A DNA stretch of 64,000 bases from Bacillus sp. 123MFChir2 (GTDB taxonomy: Bacteria > Bacillota > Bacilli > Bacillales > Bacillaceae_G), in the NCBI RefSeq assembly GCF_000383235.1, contig NZ_KB910927.1, positions 1-64,000 on the forward strand, read 5' to 3'. Made by a program: the position numbers and the translations under genes. Shown in pieces: positions 55,863 to 64,000 of this stretch. Within the stretch, counting starts at the first letter, position 1. Each line of letters starts with the position of its first letter. Under the pieces are notes generated by a model that worked only from the letters and a program-made list of their open reading frames with translations, was not told the DNA's origin and ran no database searches.

Positions 55863-56057
55863 ATGAATTTTACTGTTATTAATCACGAAATCAAAGTAGG
55901 AAACATTAGAGCGATCGGGCTATCTTCGTCTGCTTTATTCTTAATCGGCGATGCAAACTTCATTATTTCATCTTCTATTTTAGATACACCATTCGAGTCT
56001 GTTACAGGCGGTCCATTTGTACCACTCGTAACCGCTGTACCTACCACTCCAAGGTAA
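55863..56057 (+). CDS. gerPD: Spore germination protein GerPD
   Basis: A 64-residue protein with the GerPD/GerPB-type core EIKVGNIRAIGLSSSALFLIGDAN. ATG 55863 is preferred over ATG 55857 because AAAGGAG is 9 bases before it. The fourth gene, 6 bp after gerPC. Confidence 0.92.
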   Translation: MNFTVINHEIKVGNIRAIGLSSSALFLIGDANFIISSSILDTPFESVTGGPFVPLVTAVPTTPR

Positions 56058-56069
56058 GGAGGACTCATT

Positions 56070-56456
56070 ATGTTTCGACATATTTCTGTTGTACATCAAC
56101 CTTCTGTTTTTTCACTCGGACTTAGCGCCGTTGTTCAAATTGGTGATACAAATCATGCGGAATTAAAAAGTAGAGCGATTGTCGTTCAGCGCGAAATTCC
56201 TAACTTTCATTCTAAAGAAGAAAAGTTCGAATCATATGAATTATTTGTTGATGACGAAATCACAATTCCAACTCGCGTAAACGAAGTACAAATGAAAGTT
56301 ATTAATAAAAATCCTTTTATCGAAGTAAATTGTATTACCATACAAAGTATGCTAAGCGCGTCTTGTCTTCATATCGGATCTATTGATTACGTATTTGCAA
56401 ACTCACGTATTTTACAAATTCGCCAATTTGCTACCGAGGAACCTTTTGATAAATAA
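56070..56456 (+). CDS. gerPE: Spore germination protein GerPE
   Basis: A 128-residue protein, MFRHISVVHQPSVFSLGLSA followed by VVQIGDTNHAELKS, with the second conserved segment VNCITIQSMLSASCLHIGSI. AAGGAGG precedes ATG by 7 bases. Confidence 0.92.
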   Translation: MFRHISVVHQPSVFSLGLSAVVQIGDTNHAELKSRAIVVQREIPNFHSKEEKFESYELFVDDEITIPTRVNEVQMKVINKNPFIEVNCITIQSMLSASCLHIGSIDYVFANSRILQIRQFATEEPFDK

Positions 56457-56497
56457 ATCATATAGTACCATAAAAGGAAATTGAAGTAGGTGAAAAT

Positions 56498-56713
56498 ATG
56501 CCATCTCTTGTCGGAAACTTAGTCGTTCAAAATAGTAACGGTTCTTTTAACTTAGGAGACTTCTATAATGTATCCCCAAAAGAAAATACGAAAGCTTATA
56601 ACGGATCCGGTTCTTCAAATGTTGCGTTTGTTCTGAATACATTTAACGGTGTAAGCGGTACAAATACATTTGACTCAGATGTAGCTGATCAAGATCAAAT
56701 TGGAACAGCATAA
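56498..56713 (+). CDS. gerPF: Spore germination protein GerPF
   Basis: A 71-residue protein paralogous to GerPA (PSLVGNLVVQNSNGSFNLGDFYNV, GSGSSNVAFVLNTFNGVS). Last gene of the operon, with a terminator 2 bp past its stop. Confidence 0.93.
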   Translation: MPSLVGNLVVQNSNGSFNLGDFYNVSPKENTKAYNGSGSSNVAFVLNTFNGVSGTNTFDSDVADQDQIGTA

Positions 56714-56747
56714 TAAAAAACGGAGGGAATCCCTCCGTTTTTTCGTT
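56714..56747. terminator. Bidirectional terminator between gerPF and addA
   Basis: AAAAACGGAGGGA-ATC-TCCCTCCGTTTTTT. Confidence 0.94.
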
Positions 56748-56752
56748 CCTTA

Positions 56753-59700
56753 TCAGTCTACTTGCAATACGTGACTGCCATCAAAGAAGTATAAATATGT
56801 TTCTTTTACGGATTGATGTAAACTTTTCTCTAGCGCTTTCCGATAAAGTGCTAGCTGTATTTTGTACCGTTCTTCTAATATTGGTCTCGCTTGTTCAAAT
56901 CCACCTGGGAAGCGGCCTTCAATTGCATCTGTTTTAAAATCAATTAAAACGATGCCATCCTCTTCTTCAATCATACAATCAATAACCCCTTGAACAAGGA
57001 TGGATTCGTCTTGTTCATCTGCCCAATCTTGATATGCTTCGTCTGCAGATAACATCATCGTAAACGGTACTTCGCGCTCTACACACTTTGCAGCTAACAG
57101 TCGTTTTCCGAGTTCTGTTTCAAAAAAGGCAACAATTTTTTCTGGTGCGATTTCTTCTGCTTGTTCAAATGTTAACAGCTCTTTATTCACCATTTCCGCC
57201 ATTTTTTCTCGAATCACTTCAACTGTTATTGCTTTCGCTAAATTTACATGCTGCATAACAGTATGAACAGCTGTCCCGCGTTCTGCATACGTAAGTCCTT
57301 TTTTCTCCATAAAACGCGGGCGCGTTTCAATTGGTGCACGAACTCGTTTTATAAACGCCGTATCACTACCTTCTTGCGCTTGGTAGTTTCGTTTAATTTC
57401 CGTAACAGATTGCTTGGCGCGGTGCGTTGCCGCATCCTCGAACCCGTACTGCCACGTTAACCTTTTATACACTTCATCTTTTTTCTCACTGCTTAGTGAA
57501 ACTGATTTTTGCTCTCTGAGCGCTTCTAATAATTCTTGCTTTTCTTCTTTCATTGGCTCTGGCGCTTGCAACTCTGCCCCATCAACCGCTTCTACTTTCC
57601 AGTTTGCATCATATTCATATATATCAGCCGGAATACTTCCTTGTCCCATCTCAAAAAGCATGTCACTATCTTTATGTCTGCATAATGATGGTACAATCCA
57701 ATCTAAATAACAAGTTGCCCCGGCACGTACATAATCAGGCAATAACCAGTCTGTATGTTCGCGGGCATCAAGCCATTTCTGTATTTCTTTTTCTTTATCT
57801 TTTACAGTTCCAATTAAAATGAGCTTTTCTTTCGCACGTGTTAATGCGACATATAAGACGCGCATTTCTTCGGCAATCAGTTCCATTTTCATTTTGCGCT
57901 TAATCGCGAGCTGCGATAATGTCGTATATTTAATGCGTTTTTTCGGATCAATAAACTGCGAACCAAATCCGAAATCTTTATGCAGTAAGAAACGCTTCAT
58001 TAAATCTTGTGTGTTAAAACGTCTGCCAAGCCCTGCTACAAATACAACCGGAAACTCCAGTCCCTTACTTTTATGAATGGTCATAATGCGCACAACATCT
58101 TCTTGTTCGCCGAGCGCACGTGCTGTTCCCATATCATCCCCGCGTTCTAATATTCGCTCGATAAAACGTAAGAAGCGGAATAAACCACGAAATGAAGTTG
58201 CTTCATATTGACGGGCACGGTCATATAACACACGAAGGTTTGCCTGACGCTGCTTACCAGCAGGGAGACCCCCCACAAAGTCATAATAACCTGTTTCACG
58301 ATACACTTTCCAAATTAAATCCGAAAGCGACTGCTGACGCGCAAATTCACGCCACTCTTGTAAATGCTCGAAAAACCATGATAGTTTCTCATGTAATTCT
58401 TTCTCTTCCTGAAGCGGTGCGCCTTGCAAGAAAGAGCGCAGTACTTCATAAAAGGAACCCTTTTTCCCGTGAGTACGCAACATCGCCAGCTCTTCATCTG
58501 TTAATCCAACAATTGGCGAACGAAGCACAGCTGCTAATGGGATATCTTGCGCTGGGTTATCAATAACGCGAAACAGGTTCATCATTACATTCACTTCAGT
58601 CGCTTCAAAATAACCAGTCGCAAGCTCTGCATAAACAGGGATACCTTGTTGTTTTAACTCTTCCATAATTTGCGGCGCCCATGGCATAGAGCGCAGTAAA
58701 ATAACAAAATCACGATACGTAACAGGACGCATACCATTTGTTTTTCGGTCATAGACTTCATGACCAGAATCGACCATTGCTTTTATTCTTTGCGCGATGA
58801 GGCGTGCTTCTAATTGCGCTTTTTCTAACCCCACACCTTCCTCTTCATCCACCGCCGCACTTTCGGATTGATGAATAAATAACAATTCTGCCGATGTATC
58901 CGCCCCTTCTGGATAACTCGCTCCAAGCTTCAACTCAGCGTCTTCATCATAATCAATTTCTCCGACAGCTTCGCCCATAATTTGTTTAAAAATAAAGTTT
59001 GTTCCTGCTAATACTTCATGACGACTACGGAAGTTTTTCGCCAAATCAATTTTCATGCCGCCATCGATACCTTCAGATGTAAAACGTTTATATTTCCCTA
59101 AAAATAGTCCTGGCTCTGCTAAACGGAAGCGATAGATGGACTGTTTTACATCGCCCACCATAAATAAATTACCGTCTTGCTCCGAATCTTTCGTGACAAG
59201 CTTAATAATTGATTCTTGCACAAAGTTTGTATCCTGATATTCATCCACAAGCACTTCTGTAAATTTTTGACGATATTGCCACGCAACTGGTGAGGGACGC
59301 ATTTCTCCCTTATCTGTACGCTCACTTAAAATTTGTAAGCAAAAATGCTCTAAATCTGTAAAATCAACCATTCCTTTATCGCGCTTAATCGCTTGGAACT
59401 GTTCTGTAAATACTTTTACAAGAGTAACAAGCTTTTGCAATACAGGGTGCATATCTTGAAAATCGCGTAAAAAGCTTTCTGGACTGCGACTAAATAATTC
59501 TTCATGCAATTTCTTTACTTCATCCTTCGCTTTATTCCGCAGAGCATCAACTTGTTTCACAATCTCTTCATTATAATCACTCTTTTTAATACGCTTTAAC
59601 GTTTGCCAAGAAACAGTTTGCATGGCTTCGTATGTGCTCGTCCAAGACCCGCAAGCTGCTTCAGACAAGTTTTGAAGTAACAAAAGATCTGCTTGCAGCG

Positions 59701-60475
59701 TTTCAACGCGCGGCGCTGGTCCATCTGGTAACATCGCAAGTTCGAGCGCTTTTTCGGCATATTGCTTTGCCGTTTGCAGCTGCACCTTTACATCCTCTAA
59801 TAAATACGAAGCATACATTAATTCTTCAATTGTTTTTCCTTCTACGTCATATGCTTTAACTAATTTATCAAGCCAACCGTTTGGATCTGGATGCGCTCTT
59901 GATTCAGTATGAAGCGCAAAAATCATCCGCTGCAGGTCATCATCAGTACGGTCGCTCGTATAACGATCGACAAGTTCAAAAAACAATTCATTGTTCTCCA
60001 TGCCGTACTCTGCTTCTAATATGTCATCGAGAACTTCTTCTTTTAATAATTCATTCTCCGTCTCATTCGCAATACGAAAACGCGGATCAACATCAAGCAT
60101 ATAATAATACGTTCGAATCACTTGTAAACAGAAAGAATGGATTGTTGAAATCGATGCCCGGTTAAGTAAACTCAGCTGTTTTCGAATATGCGGCGAAGCT
60201 GGATCATCGATTAATACCTTTTCTAACGCGGATCCAATTCGGTTTTTCATCTCTTGCGCCGCTGCATTTGTAAACGTCACAACAAGCAAGCGATCGACAT
60301 CAACTGGATTGTCCTCTCGAATCATTTTACGAATAATACGTTCAACAAGTACCGCTGTTTTCCCCGACCCAGCTGCAGCTGCAACTAAAATATCACGGCT
60401 ATCGGTGGCGATTGCTTTCCACTGATCATCGGTCCACTGACTTCCTTCTGGTTTTGCTGGCCAAGTTTGAATCAT
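56753..60475 (-). CDS. addA: ATP-dependent helicase/nuclease subunit A (AddA)
   Basis: A 1240-residue UvrD/Rep-type helicase-nuclease. N-terminal Walker [12 protein letters not shown] (about residues 32-42), helicase DEYQDTN and [16 protein letters not shown] motifs, and a C-terminal RecB-type nuclease motif [22 protein letters not shown]. With AddB it resects double-strand breaks and prepares DNA for RecA, with Chi recognition. It overlaps the addB stop by 4 bp, as expected for a coupled pair. In B. subtilis sbcDC intervene between addA and gerP; they are absent here. Confidence 0.97.
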   Translation of the reverse strand: MIQTWPAKPEGSQWTDDQWKAIATDSRDILVAAAAGSGKTAVLVERIIRKMIREDNPVDVDRLLVVTFTNAAAQEMKNRIGSALEKVLIDDPASPHIRKQLSLLNRASISTIHSFCLQVIRTYYYMLDVDPRFRIANETENELLKEEVLDDILEAEYGMENNELFFELVDRYTSDRTDDDLQRMIFALHTESRAHPDPNGWLDKLVKAYDVEGKTIEELMYASYLLEDVKVQLQTAKQYAEKALELAMLPDGPAPRVETLQADLLLLQNLSEAACGSWTSTYEAMQTVSWQTLKRIKKSDYNEEIVKQVDALRNKAKDEVKKLHEELFSRSPESFLRDFQDMHPVLQKLVTLVKVFTEQFQAIKRDKGMVDFTDLEHFCLQILSERTDKGEMRPSPVAWQYRQKFTEVLVDEYQDTNFVQESIIKLVTKDSEQDGNLFMVGDVKQSIYRFRLAEPGLFLGKYKRFTSEGIDGGMKIDLAKNFRSRHEVLAGTNFIFKQIMGEAVGEIDYDEDAELKLGASYPEGADTSAELLFIHQSESAAVDEEEGVGLEKAQLEARLIAQRIKAMVDSGHEVYDRKTNGMRPVTYRDFVILLRSMPWAPQIMEELKQQGIPVYAELATGYFEATEVNVMMNLFRVIDNPAQDIPLAAVLRSPIVGLTDEELAMLRTHGKKGSFYEVLRSFLQGAPLQEEKELHEKLSWFFEHLQEWREFARQQSLSDLIWKVYRETGYYDFVGGLPAGKQRQANLRVLYDRARQYEATSFRGLFRFLRFIERILERGDDMGTARALGEQEDVVRIMTIHKSKGLEFPVVFVAGLGRRFNTQDLMKRFLLHKDFGFGSQFIDPKKRIKYTTLSQLAIKRKMKMELIAEEMRVLYVALTRAKEKLILIGTVKDKEKEIQKWLDAREHTDWLLPDYVRAGATCYLDWIVPSLCRHKDSDMLFEMGQGSIPADIYEYDANWKVEAVDGAELQAPEPMKEEKQELLEALREQKSVSLSSEKKDEVYKRLTWQYGFEDAATHRAKQSVTEIKRNYQAQEGSDTAFIKRVRAPIETRPRFMEKKGLTYAERGTAVHTVMQHVNLAKAITVEVIREKMAEMVNKELLTFEQAEEIAPEKIVAFFETELGKRLLAAKCVEREVPFTMMLSADEAYQDWADEQDESILVQGVIDCMIEEEDGIVLIDFKTDAIEGRFPGGFEQARPILEERYKIQLALYRKALEKSLHQSVKETYLYFFDGSHVLQVD

Positions 60476-63400
60476 GACTGGGTCTCCTCTCTCATTTTCT
60501 CTAACGCTTCACTATCTTTCATATCTTGCAGTGCCCTGTATTTGTTATCTTCTAACGACTCATCAAATTGACAAACAGAGCGGAAATTACAAAACGTACA
60601 TGCTGTTTTGTTGCCCATTTTATACGGGGCAATATCGATGACACCTTCTGTTATATCTGTACCAATGTTTTCAAATGTACGATGTACATATTCCTGCAAT
60701 ACATGAAACTCTTGCTCACTCGCAATATCAGAACGTGCACTAAAGCTTCCATCTTTTTTAAGGCCCGCTGAAATAATATTTGAGCTTCCTGTCGTTAACG
60801 TGTTATCCATTAAGCGAACGACATCAGCATCTCCAAGAACGAGTCCTTTCATTTTAAATTTCTTTAAAATTTCTTGTTCAATCTCTGGCTCCGACACGTC
60901 ACCTTTCATCTCAACAATTGGATTATGGATATGGAAATACAGTACTCCAGCAGGATTTACATTTCCGCCGCGCTCCATCCATTTGCTTGCGTTTGTTGTA
61001 ACGACATCTAAATACGTCAGCATCTGCAGCGCTAAACCGTAATACACTTCCGTTAAATCTAATTTTTTCGCGCTCGATTTATAATCGATAATGCGTAAAA
61101 ATGTGCCCGTTTCATCTTCCGCTTTATCCACGCGATCAATTCGTCCAACCACTTCCATTGCTACACCATTTGCTAATTCAAATTTCATAGCTGGCAATGA
61201 ATTTGTTCCGCCCATACCAAATCCAACTTCTAAATCAACAGGTACAAATCCACTCGACTTTGCATGCTCTCGTAACACAAGTGAAGTACGGAAAATAATT
61301 TGCTGCAATTTATGTTTTAAATAATGATGTCTGTTAGAACTTAATAAAATTTGGCGCTGCAAAAGCGGTGCTAATTCTTCAATCACTGTAACAGAAAGAT
61401 ATTCACACTCTTTTATTGTTAAATCGGCCCAAGTACGCTTTTCTTTCAATAATTTATCAGCAATCTTTTTCAAAGCAGCATGGAACAGTTCCCCAATATC
61501 CGGTGCATCTAATTTGAAAATATCACGTTCTTTCAAAGATAATCCATGCTGCGCAAAATGAGCATACGAGCAGCGATTAAAGAGTTCCATACGTGATACG
61601 CTGCCTCTAATTTTGTCACCATATAACTCTTTGCTTACAGCATTACTTAATTTACGCGCCCTGTTTCGATAAAACAAACTGGATAACACACGAGTGCTCT
61701 TCTGTTTCCACTCTGGCGTTGTAACATAAAAGTTGTATACATCCCACCAAAAAGAAAGATTCCCTTCAAAACCGTAGCGTTTCCAATTTTGCAGTTGCTG
61801 CGTTAAATACGAAAGCGTCACTTCTGGCGTTGCCACATATGAAATTTGCTCGATATGTGACAAATCATTCACATCATTCGTTAAAAAGATTTCGACAGCA
61901 GACGGGAATAGCCTTTTCACTTTCTTTATGAAGCTAGATGCTAATAGCGTCTTTCCTTCTTCATCTGCAAGCGGACAAGAAATGTATAGCTTCTCCGCTG
62001 CCCTTGTCACCGTTTGATAGATGACAAATTGTTCATCGAGTAACTTTTGCCGCGCTGTTGGTGCCAGTTCGATTCCTGCTGAAACAAGTACTTCTCGTTC
62101 TTCGTCAGATAATACCCCATCATCTGATGGTGCCGCCGGAATAATCCCTTCATTTGCTCCAACTACAAATGCTGCTCGAATATTCGAAAGACGAGAACGG
62201 TCAATGTTTGCAATTAACACTTGATCTAAAGACGGTGGAATATTTGCGAACTGGAGTGACTCTAACCCTGTCGTCATCACATTTATAAACAAAGGCAGAG
62301 ACATTTTCTCTTCTCCAAGCATTTCAACGCACGTATCTAGCATCGCAATGACTTGTTCCCATACTTGATCATGATCACTTGCAAATAAGAAATTCCCTTC
62401 TTCCTCTGCTTGCAGGCGTAACTCTTCTAATTTTTTCGGAACGTCTAACTCTTCTAAAAACAAATAAACCGCTTCGCACATACCCATTGTTGTTCCCGCA
62501 CGTTTTAATCGCTTTTGTAAACGAATAATCGGTGTGCGAACAATCTCACGAAGACGATTAATCCTTTCTTCCATTTCTCGTTCGCTATCTGTTTGACCAC
62601 CATGTACACCATCTAATGAACGGTAGCGACGATACGTCCACGGCTCTTCCGAAGTCCATCTTTTTCCTTGCACGCCATACGCTAAACAGTAATTTTCAAA
62701 TTCGTCCATTTCATCACGTATTCTCGCTTTATTTTCATCTAACGGGTACAACAGTTCGGTTTTTATACAGCGAAATACCGCATCATAACGCCAATTCCCG
62801 CTAATGACTTCTAACGCTGAGCGAATGAACTCAATTAATGGATGATGAAGCATTGGGCGCTTTTCATCAATAAAGAATGGAATATTATAATCAACAAACA
62901 ACGTCCTCATCATATCGTAATAGCTTTCACCATTGCGAAGAAGCACCGCGATATCACGATAACGATACCCTTCTTCCGCTACTAATCTGCGAATTTCGCG
63001 CGCAACGCCTTCCACTTCTGCCCGTAAATTCGCCGCAGCATATAGTGTAATGTGCGATTCACCTTGAAACTCTGCATAGGGACGAGAATCATAATGCGCC
63101 TCTAAATGCGCAAGTGCCGGTGACGTAAAACGCGGCCCTTCTCGCATGACAATCGTATTTTCAATAACAATTTTCTCTTCACTTGCTACCTGTTTTAGTT
63201 TTTCATACGTGATCAGCGTTTGATAAAATAAATCCAGTTCGCCTACTTGCTGTGATAACGTCTGCTCATCAATCGTGAGTGTAATGGTCATTTTTGCTCC
63301 GCATCGCAGTAGTTGCCTTACAATCTCTAACTCTTGCGGTGAAAACGTGTGGAATCCATCAATATAAATCATGCTGCCTTTCACATACTCTGAATACGGC

Positions 63401-63981
63401 AGCTTTTCAAATAAAAGCTTCATATAATCTTCAGAATCCAAATATTTCCCAATTAATGCCCGTTCAAAATCATCATATAGAAGCTGCAAATCATACATTT
63501 TGTTTGCTAACAGTTTCTGTTCATTTCCATTGCTATGAGCCTCTAATTCTTGCCACATCGCATATACATTTGACGGCGTTAAATTGTACCGTTTAAATTC
63601 CGTAATCATACTGCCAAGTTGTTCAAAAAAACCGTTTTGCTCTGCTGCTTTCCGAAAAACATATAATTCTTCTTTACGCGCCTCGACAATTTTACGAAGC
63701 AGCATATGCACACCAGATTCATCAATATGAAGGCGGCTTGCTCCGCCTACTTCTTGAAGCACCTTCCACGCTAACCGCGAAAAACTAAACACTTGTGCAC
63801 GAATAGAACCGCTTACGTCTCCATTAATTAATGCTTGCTGCGTTTGGAATGTCATTTGCTCTGGCACAAGATATAAAATCGTTTCACCTTTTGGACGATG
63901 CTGCAGCTCTTGTTGTACTTCTTGCAAACACATCGTACTTTTTCCACTTCCAGCTCGTCCTATTATAAATCGAAGTGACAT
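60472..63981 (-). CDS. addB: ATP-dependent helicase/nuclease subunit B (AddB)
   Basis: An 1169-residue partner of AddA with Walker [10 protein letters not shown] (residues 8-16), an inactive-helicase body involved in Chi recognition, and a C-terminal nuclease domain ([15 protein letters not shown]) with the [4Fe-4S] cluster cysteines: one in NRCSYAHF and three in [10 protein letters not shown] near the C-terminus. AAAGG precedes ATG; only about 20 bases of upstream sequence remain in the window. Confidence 0.97.
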   Translation of the reverse strand: MSLRFIIGRAGSGKSTMCLQEVQQELQHRPKGETILYLVPEQMTFQTQQALINGDVSGSIRAQVFSFSRLAWKVLQEVGGASRLHIDESGVHMLLRKIVEARKEELYVFRKAAEQNGFFEQLGSMITEFKRYNLTPSNVYAMWQELEAHSNGNEQKLLANKMYDLQLLYDDFERALIGKYLDSEDYMKLLFEKLPYSEYVKGSMIYIDGFHTFSPQELEIVRQLLRCGAKMTITLTIDEQTLSQQVGELDLFYQTLITYEKLKQVASEEKIVIENTIVMREGPRFTSPALAHLEAHYDSRPYAEFQGESHITLYAAANLRAEVEGVAREIRRLVAEEGYRYRDIAVLLRNGESYYDMMRTLFVDYNIPFFIDEKRPMLHHPLIEFIRSALEVISGNWRYDAVFRCIKTELLYPLDENKARIRDEMDEFENYCLAYGVQGKRWTSEEPWTYRRYRSLDGVHGGQTDSEREMEERINRLREIVRTPIIRLQKRLKRAGTTMGMCEAVYLFLEELDVPKKLEELRLQAEEEGNFLFASDHDQVWEQVIAMLDTCVEMLGEEKMSLPLFINVMTTGLESLQFANIPPSLDQVLIANIDRSRLSNIRAAFVVGANEGIIPAAPSDDGVLSDEEREVLVSAGIELAPTARQKLLDEQFVIYQTVTRAAEKLYISCPLADEEGKTLLASSFIKKVKRLFPSAVEIFLTNDVNDLSHIEQISYVATPEVTLSYLTQQLQNWKRYGFEGNLSFWWDVYNFYVTTPEWKQKSTRVLSSLFYRNRARKLSNAVSKELYGDKIRGSVSRMELFNRCSYAHFAQHGLSLKERDIFKLDAPDIGELFHAALKKIADKLLKEKRTWADLTIKECEYLSVTVIEELAPLLQRQILLSSNRHHYLKHKLQQIIFRTSLVLREHAKSSGFVPVDLEVGFGMGGTNSLPAMKFELANGVAMEVVGRIDRVDKAEDETGTFLRIIDYKSSAKKLDLTEVYYGLALQMLTYLDVVTTNASKWMERGGNVNPAGVLYFHIHNPIVEMKGDVSEPEIEQEILKKFKMKGLVLGDADVVRLMDNTLTTGSSNIISAGLKKDGSFSARSDIASEQEFHVLQEYVHRTFENIGTDITEGVIDIAPYKMGNKTACTFCNFRSVCQFDESLEDNKYRALQDMKDSEALEKMREETQS

Positions 63982-64000
63982 GTAAACCCGCCTTTCTATA

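Overview
This window is chromosomal DNA of a low-GC, endospore-forming Firmicute, almost certainly a member of the Bacillus cereus group. Gene order follows the B. subtilis yjb, yja, yit and yis neighbourhoods in blocks. The window also has traits typical of the cereus group: a collagen-like exosporium protein with a BclB-type C-terminal domain, a clpB gene, and several families of short dispersed intergenic repeats. No rRNA, tRNA, prophage, intact insertion sequence or CRISPR array is visible.

Layout. 1-4442: 3' end of a collagen-like exosporium gene (+), fabI under a FapR operator (-), then an FkbM methyltransferase and a methyltransferase-glycosyltransferase fusion (-). 4710-21351: rodA-like gene, prpE, rluD-like yjbO, nadK, relQ, yjbL, yjbK, truncated haemoglobin yjbI, spxH, small membrane genes, pepF, coiA, cls, mecA, a TerC-family gene, spx and a small membrane gene with a LexA-like box upstream. 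21394-27302: oligopeptide permease (oppBCDF operon, separately terminated oppA). 27711-36243: DUF3899 gene, T-box-controlled trpS, yjbA, yjaZ, fabF and fabH under a second FapR operator, the decayed end of an RND efflux gene, comZ and yjaV. 36292-43431: yjaU, yjzD, clpB (CtsR site), yjzC, a HAD phosphatase, three small genes and yitT. 43873-50137: prsA, cvfB, yajQ, a GH13-like protein lacking all its catalytic residues, and asnO. 50456-54599: yisN, yisL, rocD, an HXXEE membrane protein, yisK and a Spo0E-like phosphatase. 54737-63981: the gerPABCDEF spore-coat operon and addBA.

Themes. Several genes bear on one regulator. Spx is encoded here together with SpxH, which delivers it to ClpXP, and MecA, the ClpC adaptor that also controls ComK. 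CoiA and ComZ add to the competence theme, and RelQ adds a (p)ppGpp synthetase. FabI and FabH-FabF share FapR control of fatty-acid synthesis. GerP, the collagen-like protein, asnO and the Spo0E-like phosphatase reflect sporulation.

The most interesting material is intergenic. Repeat family A (8 copies) sits just past stop codons in a fixed orientation and could act as a terminator. Family B (5 copies plus a fragment) has a stem whose sequence changes while its pairing is kept. Family C is a 122-bp unit arrayed downstream of trpS and also inserted between its T-box and start codon. Other observations are an orphan IS200/IS605-type end, a catalytically dead GH13 protein, and a composite A+B repeat at two loci. 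Everything is read by eye. No alignment, folding or database search was run.
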